This document shows, one piece after another, positions 11,497-22,315 of a DNA stretch of 51,928 bases. Made by a program: the position numbers and the translations under genes. The DNA is from Balamuthia mandrillaris (taxonomy: Eukaryota; Discosea; Longamoebia; Balamuthiidae): assembly GCA_031835245.1 (NCBI GenBank), contig JAVKOQ010000358.1, forward strand, positions 1-51,928, given 5' to 3'. Under the pieces are notes generated by a model. The model ran no database searches. It was not told the origin of the DNA and saw only the letters and a list, made by a program, of their open reading frames with translations. Positions within the stretch are counted from its first letter, which is position 1. Each line of letters begins with the position of its first letter.

Positions 11497-14400
11497 GTGA
11501 GTGAGTGAGAGGAACAGAGAAAGCAGAGAAAGCAGAGGAGGATTACCAGAATGCTAATATTTCTTTCGTCTTTGTTATTGCTTCGTATTGTTATCAGCTT
11601 TAAAGTATTTCTATAACTTGGAGACGTCAAAGCGGTACGTGCAGACCACGGTGGATCCTTCTTTGTTGACCTCGACGGTGCTGCGTGCGCTCGTGGCAAA
11701 GTCCATGAACTTGTCTTCCTCCTCAGACTTGGCTGTCTATGAATGGACCGATGCCAGCTCTGCTTCCTCCGTTACTGCTTCTTGTTCTTCTTGTTCTTCT
11801 TCTTCTTCTTCTTCTTCTTCTTCTGCTTCTTCATCTTCATCAGTATCATCATCTTCTTGTTCTTCTTCTTCTTCTTCTTCCGTTTCTTCATCGTCAGGTT
11901 CGACGAGTTGGACGGGAGCAACACCTCCTCCTGTTCAAAAAGGCAAGAGAACTGTTGTCTCGCATAGAGAAGCGGTTCATCCTCAACACGCGCCTTCCGC
12001 GCCTATCTTTCATCATCCACAATACCTGCACCCTCACCAACACTTTACAAACGAAGTAGACATGGACACGTCGGCTTCAACAACAAAATCGAAAGGAAGT
12101 TTGGCCTCGTCTTCTTCTTCTCTCTCTTCTCCTTCCTCGCCATTATCTTCCTCTCAAAGACAGAACGTTCTTGGAGCCAAAAAACGCAGCTCAATGTCGG
12201 GCCTGCCTTCACAGCAACAACACCCGAACGACACCACGGCTCTCTCTAAGTCGGCCCCCTCCTCAGGACCCAGTATCATCGCCTCCTCCAATGCCTTCAG
12301 CCACAAGAACCGACTATCTTCTTCTTCCTCATCGCCGTCTTCGCTTTCTTCTAGTCTCAACGAGAGTCGACGCCATTCCGTTACTCCAACAACAACAACC
12401 ACTCCTACCGATAACAAACACAACCTCAACCTTCCTAGCTTCAGTGATGGCAGCGAACGCACCGAAACTACCGGAGCGAAGAAAGAGAACAACAAACAAA
12501 AGTCGCCAAGGCCACGGCCTATGCGAAAGAGCTCTTCTCATGAGAATATGGCAGAAATAGTTCGTCTTCACAAAACAAAGCAGAAACAACAGCTGAGTTC
12601 CTCACATGACCTCTCCTCCTCTTCTTCAACTCCACCAACTGCTGGATTACTATTGGGACAAGCTCGAGTTGCTGACCCACAACAGCAGCCACAACAACAA
12701 CAACAAATGCAAGAACAAGAAGCAAAGCAAACGACCAACAAGAAGGATGGATTGACGACGCCAGAACAAGAACCTACGGAAGGAGGAAGCAGTGGTGAAG
12801 ATGGAAGCAACATATCGCAACTCTCTCCGAAAGATATAAAGCGAAAAGAAAAGGAGCTGCGTAAAGAACAGAAGAGAGAGGAGAAGGAGATGAAGAAGGA
12901 GCAAAAACGAGAAGAGAAGGAGATAAAGCGGGAACAGAAACGAGAAGAGAAAGAGCAAAAGATGCTGAAGAAGGAACTGAAAGAGGGTCTTCTTCGAGAG
13001 CTGAAGGAAGGAGAGAGGATAGATCCTGACGTGGATTACTTTGTCGTTCGTAAGGATGAGCACATGGAAGAGGTGTTGGAGCGGTTGAAGGAACGACTCA
13101 AGAAGACAAAGAAGGTGTGGACATCGGACAATTGCCCGATGGACATTGCATGGATTCCTTCCAGCGAGTTGCACCTTCGCAACCCGGATGGCAAAATAGG
13201 TATTCTTTTTCTTCCTCTGTTTCCTCTTATTCATCTGCCTCTTCCTCTTCTCCATTCACCCTTGCTCTACCATTCTGCTCTTCTCACTTTGTTCTTCCGC
13301 TCCACAACGAAAAGGAATATGCATGTGCCCAGGAAGGAACAAACCCAAAAAGAGACACGTCTGGCAAAGAGACCTCAGCAAGGACCTCGATCGCATGAAG
13401 CAGGTCTACGGCTGCGACGTGCTGGTGACCCTCATCCGCCGTCAAGAGATGGAGGAGATGCGGCTGCTGGACAACTTCTTTCCCGAGGTGGACAAGCACG
13501 CCATCGAGTCCTTCTGGCTGCCCATCAAGGACAAATGGATCCCCAACTCCATGCTAGGCCTCATGAACCTGGTGGAGCGCATCCTGATGCGCTTGCATCA
13601 AGGCAAGCGCGTCGTGGTCCACTGCAACGGCGGTAAAGGGCGTTCGGCCACCGTTATAGTGGCCACCATGGTGGCCCTCGGAAGAAGCATCGGAGAGAGC
13701 ACCAACATCATTCAGAGCACTAGAGGAGGCACGCTGCGGAATCCCTTGCAGCAGGCCTATCTGCGCCGCTTCAAGAGGGAGTGGAAGGAGCGGCGCAAGG
13801 AGCGGGAGCGGCGGTACAAACGGCGGCTCAAGTCTAGGAAGAAGAAGGACAAGGACATGATGAAAGCGATGGTGAAGGTGCGAGTGATGGAGGAGATCAG
13901 TCGGTTAACATCGCAGCAACAACAATCGCCATCGTCTTCATTCTCAGCTCCTCCTTCGACAGCAACGACACCCGCAATGACCAAGAAGAACAACAGCAGC
14001 AACAACAATCTACAAAAACAAATGCTTGCAGATGCCAGAAAGAGGACATCGTTGGCGGCTGAGGATGAACGCCGTGTACACACGGAGAAGGAGGAAAGTG
14101 AGAAAGAAGACAAAGCAAAGCCAACAAAAGAAGAAGACAAAGACAAAGAAAGTCATCTGAAGATGGTAAAGACATTCAAGAGAAAGAAGAGAAAAGGTCT
14201 CTTCAACAAGAAGCACAATAGCAGCAGCCTAAACATGAAAACGAGTTGGGGAGAGAGCAGCCAAAGCCAGAGCAGTTGCAGCGAGAGTGAGGACGAGGAC
14301 GACTCGTTGGCCGTCTTCCTTCGGACGAGAGAGGAGCTGGTGGAGGAGGTTCAGGGCTTGGAGCGCAAAGTGGCCTCAGCGGAGGTGAAGCTACAGGAGA

Positions 14401-14528
14401 GAAAGCTGCGTTTGGCTCAAGCCAAGAAAGAGCTGGAGCAGTTTGCGTCGGTGGACCACCATTATCAGCCGACCAAACAAACATTAAAGAACTTGTACTC
14501 TAAAGAAAACAAAAAAGAAGAGCTTTAG
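10716..14528 (+). CDS. RA-domain and CDKN3-like dual-specificity phosphatase
   Basis: Large protein (about 1156 aa) with a C-terminal cysteine phosphatase. Exons about 10716-11138, 11185-11416, 11598-13199, 13315-14528; the first intron (46 bp) is the least certain. N-terminal coiled coil (EEYRLRVQQLEAELAKYR), then a likely Ras-association fold at about 218-265 (YVQTTVDPSLLTSTVLRALV ... LAVYEW). A Ser-, Gln- and Lys/Glu-rich region of about 400 residues with a charged coiled coil follows (about 640-710). The phosphatase starts near 750: CPGRNKPKKRHVWQRDL, then the catalytic loop HCNGGKGR (HCx5R) near residue 853, and FWLPIKDKW upstream supplying the general-acid Asp. That combination matches the CDKN3/KAP-like group. 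A basic, coiled-coil tail ends the protein. Its TAG stop overlaps the TAA of the convergent gene at 14525. RA suggests control by a Ras-type GTPase; this is inference. Confidence 0.82.
11440..11512. repeat. (GA)n/(GAGT)n microsatellite in intron 2 of the phosphatase gene
   Basis: Purine repeat on the sense strand within intron 11417-11597. It is one of two clear exceptions to the rule that intronic repeats here are pyrimidine-rich on the sense strand. Confidence 0.9.
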
Positions 14529-16403
14529 TTGCCAAAGTTTACAGTTTGTCTTCTGCTTCCACTCATCTCAGAAAACTTGGTCTTCTTTCTCTTGGAGTAA
14601 ACAAGAAACGCTACAACCAGAGCACCACCGGCCAACAAGCACAGAAGAGATAACGAAATGGACAATCCCAAGATAAGTTGCCTCCCGTCGTCATCATCGT
14701 CATCAGACTTCCCTTGCCCTTCATCGTCAGTATATCCATCTCCATCCTCTGTGGCTTCATCCACCGCTCCGTCTTCGTTTGCCGTGCTCAGTAATATTGA
14801 TATGTCTATGCATATAAACTATCAGTCTGAACTGTAAAGAAGAGAAGAAGAGAAGGAATGAAGAAGCAGCAGCGGCAGCAGCACAAGAAGAAGAAGAAGA
14901 AGAAGAAGAAGAAGAAGAAGAAGGAAGAAGAAGAAGAAGGAAGAAGAAGAACAAGAACAAGAACAAGAACAAGAAGAAGAACAAGAACAAGAACAACAAC
15001 AAGAACAAGAACAAGAACAACAACAAAAGAAGAAGAAAAGAAGGGAAGAATTAATAACCAGGATCGTAGAGGACCTGTCTGCCGCCAGGAATGTCGATTT
15101 CAAAGAAGAAGGAGCGGTTGGTGTAGCTGTTGTAATCGTAGCTGGGATCAGTTTCTTCGAAGCCCCACTCCTCTTCTGCTCGTACATATCGTGACACAGA
15201 CGGCGGTTCTACCACAGAGAAGTTGCACTGTTTTTTTTATCCCATGAGAAGATATAGAAAGAAGATACGGAAGAAGAAACAGAAGAAGAAGCACAAACAA
15301 GACAGAAGCCAGAAGCCAGAAGAGGAGGAAGAGGAAAAACAGGAACCTGAATAAACTGAACATAGAACTTGTCAATGACAGGATGAATGCGCATTCCCAA
15401 GTGATAGGGTCTCTCCGTATCGATGAAGAGCTCCGCGGGACCCAACACAGGATGATATCTGATGTCGTGTGAAAGGGTGACTCTCGTTCCGGCCGTCAGT
15501 TGGAAGAACTCCGTTGATGAAGAATTGGCTAGCTGCGCGGGCGATAGGGCTATGGAGGTATATTTCGTTACCAGGAAAGAGATCTTCAGCGAGTGGGGAT
15601 CGACTGTAATGTTTCTGGTAGCTCCACCGGAAGCTCTGGCCAACAGATAACGAATCAGGTCAGCAGAGCAAAGAGAAGAAGAAGAAGAAGAAGAAGAAGA
15701 AGAAGAAGAAGAAGAACAAGAACAAGAACAAGAACAAGAACAAGAAGAAGAAGAAGAAGGAGAAGAATAAGAAGAAGAACAAGAACAAGAACAAGAACAA
15801 GAACAAGAAGAGAAAGAAGAACAGACCGGCGCTGAGAATGACTGACGTGGAGAGGAGAGGAGAGGAGGGGGAGAGGAGAAGAGAACGAGGCAAAACTCAC
15901 CTGAACTGTCGTCTTTCAACCACGTCTCCCGTCAAATAGGCCGAGAGAACAAACTCTCCCTCCCCATCTCTTCCCAACCCTCTGGCCTTGAACTCCACCT
16001 CGTTCGCACCCGTTTGTGCCACGCTCCAAACCGAAGTGTTGGAGAACAGAACGAAGTCCCTTGTTTCACACTGGTTCAGTACGCCGTCCGGTCTAAAACC
16101 TCCACAAAAGTCCTCCAGGAAGCCGGTCAGCTGGAAGTGGAACCAGTACTGCTCCTGGGTGGTGCCGTTCTCGGCCTTGGGGAACATGAAAAAGCCGAAG
16201 CGCTCTCCCTCGAAGCGAACCTCCATCCTCTCCGAGTGCAGCACGAACGCGGCCTCCTCTTGGCCGACCGGAATGATGGAGCTCAGGTTGAAGCCGACGT
16301 TGAGGTCTCTTGCGTCAGCCTGGATGAAGGTCTCGGCAGCCGTTGCCGCGACAAGAAGCAGCGCGAACAGCAGCAACAAACGGGTCGCAGGGTGGAGCGT
16401 CAT
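14525..16403 (-). CDS. Type I membrane protein, tandem family member 1
   Basis: Member of an orphan family of single-pass surface proteins found four times in this window. Exons 16403-15901, 15635-15347, 15227-15059, 14805-14525 (413 aa). Signal peptide from ATG 16403 (LLLLFALLLVAATAA). The ectodomain carries the family motifs FVLHSERMEVRFE, RFGFFMFPK, NGTTQEQYW, LKISFLVTKYT, FYVQFIQ, NFSVVEPPSVSRY, EEWGFE, and PGGRQVLYDPG at the end of exon 3. Then an acidic stalk (DDDDDDG), a membrane helix (LILGLSISLSLLCLL ... VVAFLVY) and a short basic tail ending RRQTVNFGN. The 289- and 169-nt middle exons match family member 2 exactly in length. Introns 2-3 hold (AAG)n and (AAC)n-like repeats on the plus strand. 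The first donor could also be 5 nt earlier, as in the paralogues. No catalytic motif; adhesion or receptor role is only a guess. Confidence 0.85.
14883..15036. repeat. (AAG)n and (AAGAAC)n-type repeat in an intron
   Basis: Imperfect AAG/AAC microsatellite in intron 3 (15058-14806) of the minus-strand membrane-protein gene; TTC/GTT-rich on the sense strand. Confidence 0.9.
15672..15812. repeat. (AAG)n/(AAGAAC)n repeat in an intron
   Basis: Same repeat type as at 14883, in intron 1 (15900-15636) of the same minus-strand gene. A related array occurs in intron 2 of the paralogue at 23475-25246. Confidence 0.9.
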
Positions 16404-16775
16404 ACTGGAAGAGATGGCGTTGTTGGTCTCGCTTGGTCGCAAACAAATGAAGAATGAACAGAATCATTACCGGGCAACACGAATCTCCATTGTCTCTGCT
16501 ATTGGTCCGCTGGTAATGGTATTATGAGTTAATCATTTCAAATGAAGTCCGAGGCCTGCAACAAGACCGAGCGAAAGGATGATCACCCTGTCGGCCTCAG
16601 CCACACACACCCTCATCCCCCGCCATACCACATATCTCGAACGACCTATGCTTGCAGCGAAGAAGATGGTGAACAGCGAGATAGGCCAAAGACTGTCAAA
16701 AAGACTTGGCAAAAGCAACACACCACCAACACTAGTGAAATAGGTTTTGTTATGTGTAATGCTCAGAGAGTGAAG
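16404..16775. other. Intergenic between tandem family members 1 and 2
   Basis: 372 bp with no convincing coding potential, repeat or recognised motif. It should include the promoter of member 1 and the 3' flank of member 2. Confidence 0.5.
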
Positions 16776-18336
16776 TCAGCTTCCAAAGCTTACGCTTTGT
16801 CTGTTGCTCACCTTCATCTTGGAAAACACTCGCTTTCTACGCTCCCCATAATAGAGGAGTGCAGCTACTGAAGCTGCCACCACGAGCAAACACAGCAGCG
16901 ACAGCGAAACGGATAATCCCATGACTAGCGCCTCTTCGTCATCGTCGTCATCATTTCTTTGCTGAGAATTCCCGGTGTGGCCATCTCCCTCTTCATCCGT
17001 ATCTCCGTCTTCTGGAGAGCTCAGCAGGATGGACAAATCTGTAGGAGATTGAGAAAGACAAGAGTAAAAAGAGAGAAATATGTGGATGGAACACAAGCAC
17101 CCAAGGGAATAAAGACACGAAGATCAGATGAACGTACCTGGGTCGTAAATGACATCTCTCCCACCGGGAACATAGATGGTAAAGAAGAAAGAACGGTCGG
17201 TGAAGCTCTCTTCCACGTATGCAGAGTCGATTGTTTCGAAGCCCCATTCCTCTGCTGGCCTCAGATAACGAGATACAGAAGGCGGTTCCACCACAGAAAA
17301 GTTGGCCTGTTGTTGGTTTAGAAGTTAAAAACGAAAACAACAAAAGCAAAAACACAGTAATAGACCTGAATAAAGTTGACATAAAACTGGTCCATGATAG
17401 GAGAAATGCGGAAGCCAATATGAAAAGGTCTTTCAGGATCAGCAAAGACAACAGCGGGACCCAATAAAGGATTGTAGCGTATAGGATGCGAAATCGTCAT
17501 GCGCGTTCCCCATCGCAACTCGACGAATTCGTTATCCAAGGGATTGTCGAGGTGAGACTCCGGAATGGATACTGGGGTGTAGTTGCTGACTATCAAAGAG
17601 ATCTTTAGAGAGTTTGGAGTTGTTGCTAAGGTTCGTATCGCTCCACCTGGACATCTGTACACAAGAAAACAAACATGGAAAAAAACAAACGTGCGCGAAA
17701 CGGGTGGTTATAAGACACATAAAAGAAGAGAAAACATCAAAGAAACGGAAACAAAACCACCAGCGAGCGATGAGAGAGAGAGAGAGAGAAAACTGAAGAA
17801 ATACGAAACTGCAAAGGTCTTAGGTCTAGTTCATCTTCCACCAAGTATATGTTAATGGTATAGGTCCCGTTTTCGTGTTTCCCTATGCGAGGAACTGCAT
17901 ACTCCACTTGCCTGGGTCCCGTTTGAGAGGTACCCCACACCGAGGCATTCGTGAACAGGACCTCGTAGCGAAAGGAACACGTCTCCAAGATTCCGTCCTC
18001 GGGTCGATACGTTTTGCACAAGTATTCCGCAAAACCGGTCATTTGAGTGTGAAGCCAAAACTCCTCCTGCGTGGTCCCGTTGGGCGCCTTGGGGAACACG
18101 AAGAAGCCAAAGCGGTCTCTCTCGAAGCGTACCTCCATCAGGCCAGAGTGCAGCACGAAGGAGGCCTCTTCTGCGGAAACGGGCACCACGGAGCTCTCGT
18201 TAAACTCAGGATTCAAGGTTCTTCTCCATTGTTGTTGAGGCTTGGGGGCCACCCTCGTGTGTACTGTCATAGGGAGAGCTAAAAAGAAGATCGTCGCAAA
18301 GCATAACGTCACAGCCAGCTGGTTTGAGCAAGTCAT
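16776..18336 (-). CDS. Type I membrane protein, tandem family member 2
   Basis: Second copy of the orphan family. Exons 18336-17810, 17654-17366, 17306-17138, 17038-16776 (415 aa). Signal peptide FATIFFLALPMTVHT after ATG 18336. Same ectodomain landmarks: FVLHSGLMEVRFE, RFGFFVFPK, NGTTQEEFW, GGAIRTL, LKISLIVSNYTP, FYVNFIQ, NFSVVEPPSVSRY, EEWGFE, PGGRDVIYDPG. Exon 4 codes an acidic stalk with a poly-Asp run, the membrane helix LVMGLSVSLSLLCLL and the tail SNRQSVSFGS. Intron phases (2, 0, 1) and middle exon lengths (289 and 169 nt) are as in member 1, so the two arose by tandem duplication. NxT/NxS sites suggest glycosylation. The ligand is unknown. The gap to the upstream neighbour's stop (18595) is 258 bp. 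Confidence 0.85.
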
Positions 18337-18594
18337 TTGCTTTGTTTTCCTTGCGGTTTCTTTTATTGCCTGTTGTCTGCTTGTTGTTGCGCACGTTGTT
18401 AATAAAGGATCCTGTTCCAGTTGTCCGGTTGGTGTTGCACTAGTTGTGAAATAAAGGGTCTGTTCCTTGAAACCGTGAATTAACACTTTTGATTTATGAT
18501 TGGTAAATACTTTGAATTTCTGTTGGTAGATCATACCTGCAAATTCGATCACATTCAATTTTTTGTTTTTTTTTTTTTCAATAACTTATTCGCT

Positions 18595-21213
18595 TCATTC
18601 TGCGCCCTTTTCCAGCTCCTTTTTGCGTTCCACCAACCAGATGCGTTCCTTCTCTTGCTCTCTCTCGTACTCCCGTTTGGCGCGCTCGAACTCGCGTTTC
18701 TCCTTCTCGAACATTCTCCGCTCCTCCTCCAGTTCTTTTCGTTCCTTTGCCAGCTCTTTCTTCTCCGCATTCAACTTCTTTTTCTCCTCCGAAAGCTTCT
18801 TCTTTGCTTTTTCCAAGTTGGCCGTTTGGGTTTCCAGCTTTCCCCAAGCTTCTTCTAGTTCCGGTGTTCCTTCTACGTTCATCCTTTCTGTTGCTTGTTC
18901 TTTTCGTTGTTGTGCTCCTTCCTCTTCCTCTTCCTCCTCTTCTTCTCTTTCTTCTTCCTCAATCTCCTCTTCTTCGTCTTCATCATCATCTTCTTCATCC
19001 TCTTCTTTTTTCTTTCTGGTCTTTCGTCCGACACTCTTTCCATTACCGTTGCTTTTGCTCAAATGAAATGTCTCCAAAGATGTGGATGCAGAAGAAGAAG
19101 AAGAAGCGGAAGACGAAGATCCAGCTTTTTCATCCACAACGATCGGCGTTTGCCGTACAACAACATCTGCTCCACCTTCGATGTCCACTTCCACTTCTTC
19201 CTCCTCTTGGTAGTCATCATACGGTGGGTCCTGAATGTAGATTTTTGCTGTAGAGTCTATTCGTTTGTTTGGTTCGTTGTGAATGAAAAACCAAAGTGAG
19301 TGAGTTCAGTACCGCTAGAGAAGAAGGAGGACAAAGAAGTTGCAAACCATCACAACAACTAACAACGATGGGCCGCGTAGGATGGAACGTGACGTCGCGA
19401 CATTCTCTATCTGAAAGATCTGTTTTAGCAAGTTGATCACAAAAATAACAAAAACAACAAAACTAACCTTCATGAAAAGCAAGAATGCAATTGAGTCGAC
19501 CCGTTTTGAGGTGCCAAATAAAGACTTCTCCCTGCACGGAAGGCGCCGCTATGTAGACTCCATTCGAGGTCACGCGCACCGGCCACGAGTTGGCTTTATA
19601 GGATTCGTGTTGAAAAGTGATTACCGTCTCCAAACGAAAGGCGTCTTTGGCGGGGCATGCCTTCTTTGGAGCGATGAGTTTTCTCAAGTGACAAGTGTTG
19701 TTTTGCAAAGCTGGTTGTTAAGAAAAGCAGACGGGGGGTAAGCGGAAAGATCAAAGAAGAGAGAAACAGAAAGAGTCACAGAGAAACATGAGAAGAGAGG
19801 AGAGAACGAGAAAACAAGAGAATAAGAACAAACGAGCAAACTTACGTTTTGCTGGTTCGTCTTGACTAAGCAATTCAACGCCTCTAGTGATAAGATAATA
19901 GACACCATCCTCCTCTGGAAAGTCTCTTGGCCGGATGAACTTAATGCAATCACAATAAGACGTGTAGAGATCGTCAAATCGTTGCAACAGCTATAACGAA
20001 GAAAGGATGAAGACAAAGAAAAAGAGCAATGGTGTTAGATAAAACTTAAGTTTAAAAAAAATGGAGAGGAATACTAACAACTTCGTTTTCAAAGTCGTAA
20101 ATCTTTATTCCTTCATCAGCTGCTGATGCGAAGTATTTGTTGCCACAGTTGGGAAGGAAGGAGAGGCCTAACGCCATGTTGGTTGTAACTTCATCTATTC
20201 GCTTCGTTCCGAGACATTTTCTATTTGTGAAGGAGAAGATATAAGAAAACGGGGACAAGAAGAAAGAAAGAAGAACAGGAAGACCAAAAAAAGAAATGGA
20301 TGTCATGCCAACGTACGTCCAAGTTGAGTCAAAGTGCCATTTAATGATGTAACCGTCTTGGCTGGCTGAAAGCAGATAGTTCTCTTCCTTAAAGAGCACC
20401 ATCTTCAGGCAAAGAATCTCTTCCGTGTGATTCTCAAACTTAGCAATCACCTTGCCCGACACCACGTCAAACAGCTAACAAAAAGGACAGAAAAATAAGA
20501 AAAAGCAAAGACTGTGAGAATAAAGAATGTAGAAAATGGAACAAACCTTGATAGGACCCGGAGCCACTTCGTTGTCATCATCCTCCTCACTCCACCGATT
20601 CCGATGCTTCAGCTTGCCAGCCGCAAAGAGGTGCCGATCATCCGGCGTGAAGCGCATTACATAAAACTCCTCTATCTTTTCCTCCGTCTCATCCTGTAAC
20701 TCCTGAATGAGCGGCCAAGAGTCGTTGTGGGTTGTGTCCCAAAGACGAATGGTGCCATAGGTGCTGCACGTTGCTAGAATGTCTCCAGCGCTGGACCACA
20801 CCATTCCGAAGAGGTACCCGTTGTGCTTGAGATCGGTTAGAAGCTTCAGAGGATGCTTTTGGCTGATACGATTGATGGCTGGCTTGGACTTCCAGTAGGG
20901 GTCCGGGTAGGCAGAGGCCAAGCCTTTGTTGTAGATAGGATCCAAAATGGGGCTTTCTTCCTCTTCCTCTTCTTCTTTCTTTTTTCTGCCCTTTTGGTTT
21001 GGGACGTGAGCAAAAAGCAAGAGAATAGAATAGAGAGGACTAGACAAGAAAGTAGAAAGAGAACATACTGCTCGTTTGGTGGTTGCTTCCTTCTTTTTGG
21101 TTGCAGTTGAACTTGTTGTTGTTGTTGCTGTCTTTTTCTTTCTACCTCGCGTTTCCTTCTGTGTTGTTTCGCGATGGCATTACATTCAATTTTCAGAATT
21201 GAAAGAAACAAAG

Positions 21214-21249
<36 letters not shown>

Positions 21250-21384
21250 GAGACAGAGACAGAGACAGAGACAGAGACAGAGACAGAGACAGAGACAGAG
21301 ACAGAGACAGAGACAGAGACAGAGACAGAGACAGAGACATAGAATGAGGGGGAGAGATAGAGACGGAGAGACAGCTAGAGAACG

Positions 21385-21424
<40 letters not shown>

Positions 21425-21957
21425 ATCAGAGAACGAGAGAAAGGAAGAGAACGAGAAAAGAGAAGCGAGGGATAAACAAGTAATAATGGGACCTTCGTGC
21501 CATTGGTGGTGTCGGTGGTGCCAGCGGCCGCTTTCGGGGTTGACTTGCTGCCGGGCGGTCTTCCCCTTTTGCGCGTAACCACCACCGGCGCCTGCTCCGT
21601 GGGAGCAACGACCTCCATCTCGGTGGCTGCGTGTTTGCTGTCTTCCTCCTCCGCTTCTTGCGCCGACGGTTGTTCTCCTGTACATAGAAAGAGAGACACA
21701 GCAGTAAGCCAAAACAAAAAATCAAGAGAGGAGGTGTGTTGTTGGTTGAGTTTGCCTTGGTTTTCTTCGGCAGCGTAGCGAGCAGGTTTGCTGAGCTTCC
21801 GCCCGGAGCGACGACACAGCTCCACAGGAATGGTAGCAGCTGGAGCTGGTGAAGAGTAAGACGTGGCAGGGGGCGCTTTTCCCTTTTTCTGCGTGGCGGT
21901 TGTTCCTGCCTGCTCCTCCCAGACGTCGTTCCCATCGGCTGCTGGCGAGGACATCAT
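18595..21957 (-). CDS. Nuclear WD40-repeat protein with AT-hooks and a coiled-coil tail
   Basis: Exons 21957-21756, 21677-21493, 21158-21069, 20990-20547, 20474-20317, 20220-20080, 19990-19846, 19710-19467, 19410-19313, 19230-18595 (780 aa). N-terminus: low complexity with a canonical AT-hook (KRGRPPGSK) near residue 110 and a second basic TRGRKKK. The middle has WD40 blades: GMVWSSAGDILATCS ... IRLWD, LLSASQDGYIIKW, GNKYFASAADEGIKIYDF, GVYIAAPSVQGEVFIW, and DVTFHPTRPIVVSC. C-terminus: Ser-rich and acidic runs, then a long Lys/Glu coiled coil (about 640-780). AT-hooks suggest DNA binding and a chromatin role. The blade with FHPTRPI resembles the RBBP5/Swd1 (COMPASS) group, but this is weak and the AT-hooks are not typical of it. 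Intron 1 appears to use a GC donor (AAG|GCAAAC); without it the frame still reads through. Confidence 0.8.
21226..21339. repeat. (GA)n followed by (GACAGA)n array in an intron
   Basis: GA repeat at 21226-21250 and about 15 units of a GACAGA hexamer at 21250-21339, in intron 2 (21492-21159) of the minus-strand WD40 gene; pyrimidine-rich on the sense strand. A further GA tract lies at 21387-21422. Confidence 0.92.
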
Positions 21958-22315
21958 CTCCTCGCTCTTTGCTTTTTTGCTTCTTCTTGTCGACTTTCTT
22001 TCTTTTTTGGGCTACTGGACGGGGGTTCGAATCTCGCTTGTGTTGGTTCATTTTTTAACTGAGCTGAACTGGCACGGGTTCGAATCTCGCTTGTGTTTGT
22101 TTATCATTATTTTTAAGGAAGGAATGTTCACGGGTTCGAATCTTGGTTGTGAAGATTTTGATTTTTTTTTTTTGATTTTATCGTGGACGCGAGTTCGAAT
22201 CTCGTTGCTGCAGTATTGATGAATTTTTTTCTGGGAAATGAGACGTTTGATCTTCCAATGATAATTCAAAGGTGTTCACTTTGTATGATTTTTGATTCGC
22301 CAATCCGCCAAAACA
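21958..22315. promoter_or_regulatory. Divergent intergenic region with four T-arm/B-box-like units
   Basis: GTCGAC at 21988-21993, next to the WD40 start. Then four copies of a GGTTCGAATCTCGCTTGTG-like unit centred at about 22030, 22085, 22140 and 22200, each followed by a run of T (6-12, the second interrupted). The core GTTCGAATC is the canonical tRNA T-loop/pol III B-box. No A-box, anticodon arm or full cloverleaf is seen upstream of any copy. Confidence 0.7.

Noticed and set aside
14858-15247. Long open frames in AAG/AAC repeat DNA (here and at about 9552, 15593, 24005, 42197, 42493)
   Set aside because: They consist of Lys/Arg, Ser/Pro or Leu repeats made by microsatellites within introns, or are the antisense of coding repeats. 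No initiator context, splice logic or family similarity supports them.
16542-16871. Small plus-strand gene between family members 1 and 2
   Set aside because: Low-information frame, partly antisense to the last exon of member 2, with no recognisable domain or splice partner.
18595-21957. Firm assignment as RBBP5/Swd1
   Set aside because: Only one blade (FHPTRPI) resembles that family from memory. AT-hooks and the coiled-coil tail are atypical, so it is kept as a possibility.
22021-22212. tRNA genes
   Set aside because: The T-arm cores are convincing, but no acceptor, D-arm, A-box or anticodon loop can be paired at the right distance, so these are not called as tRNAs.
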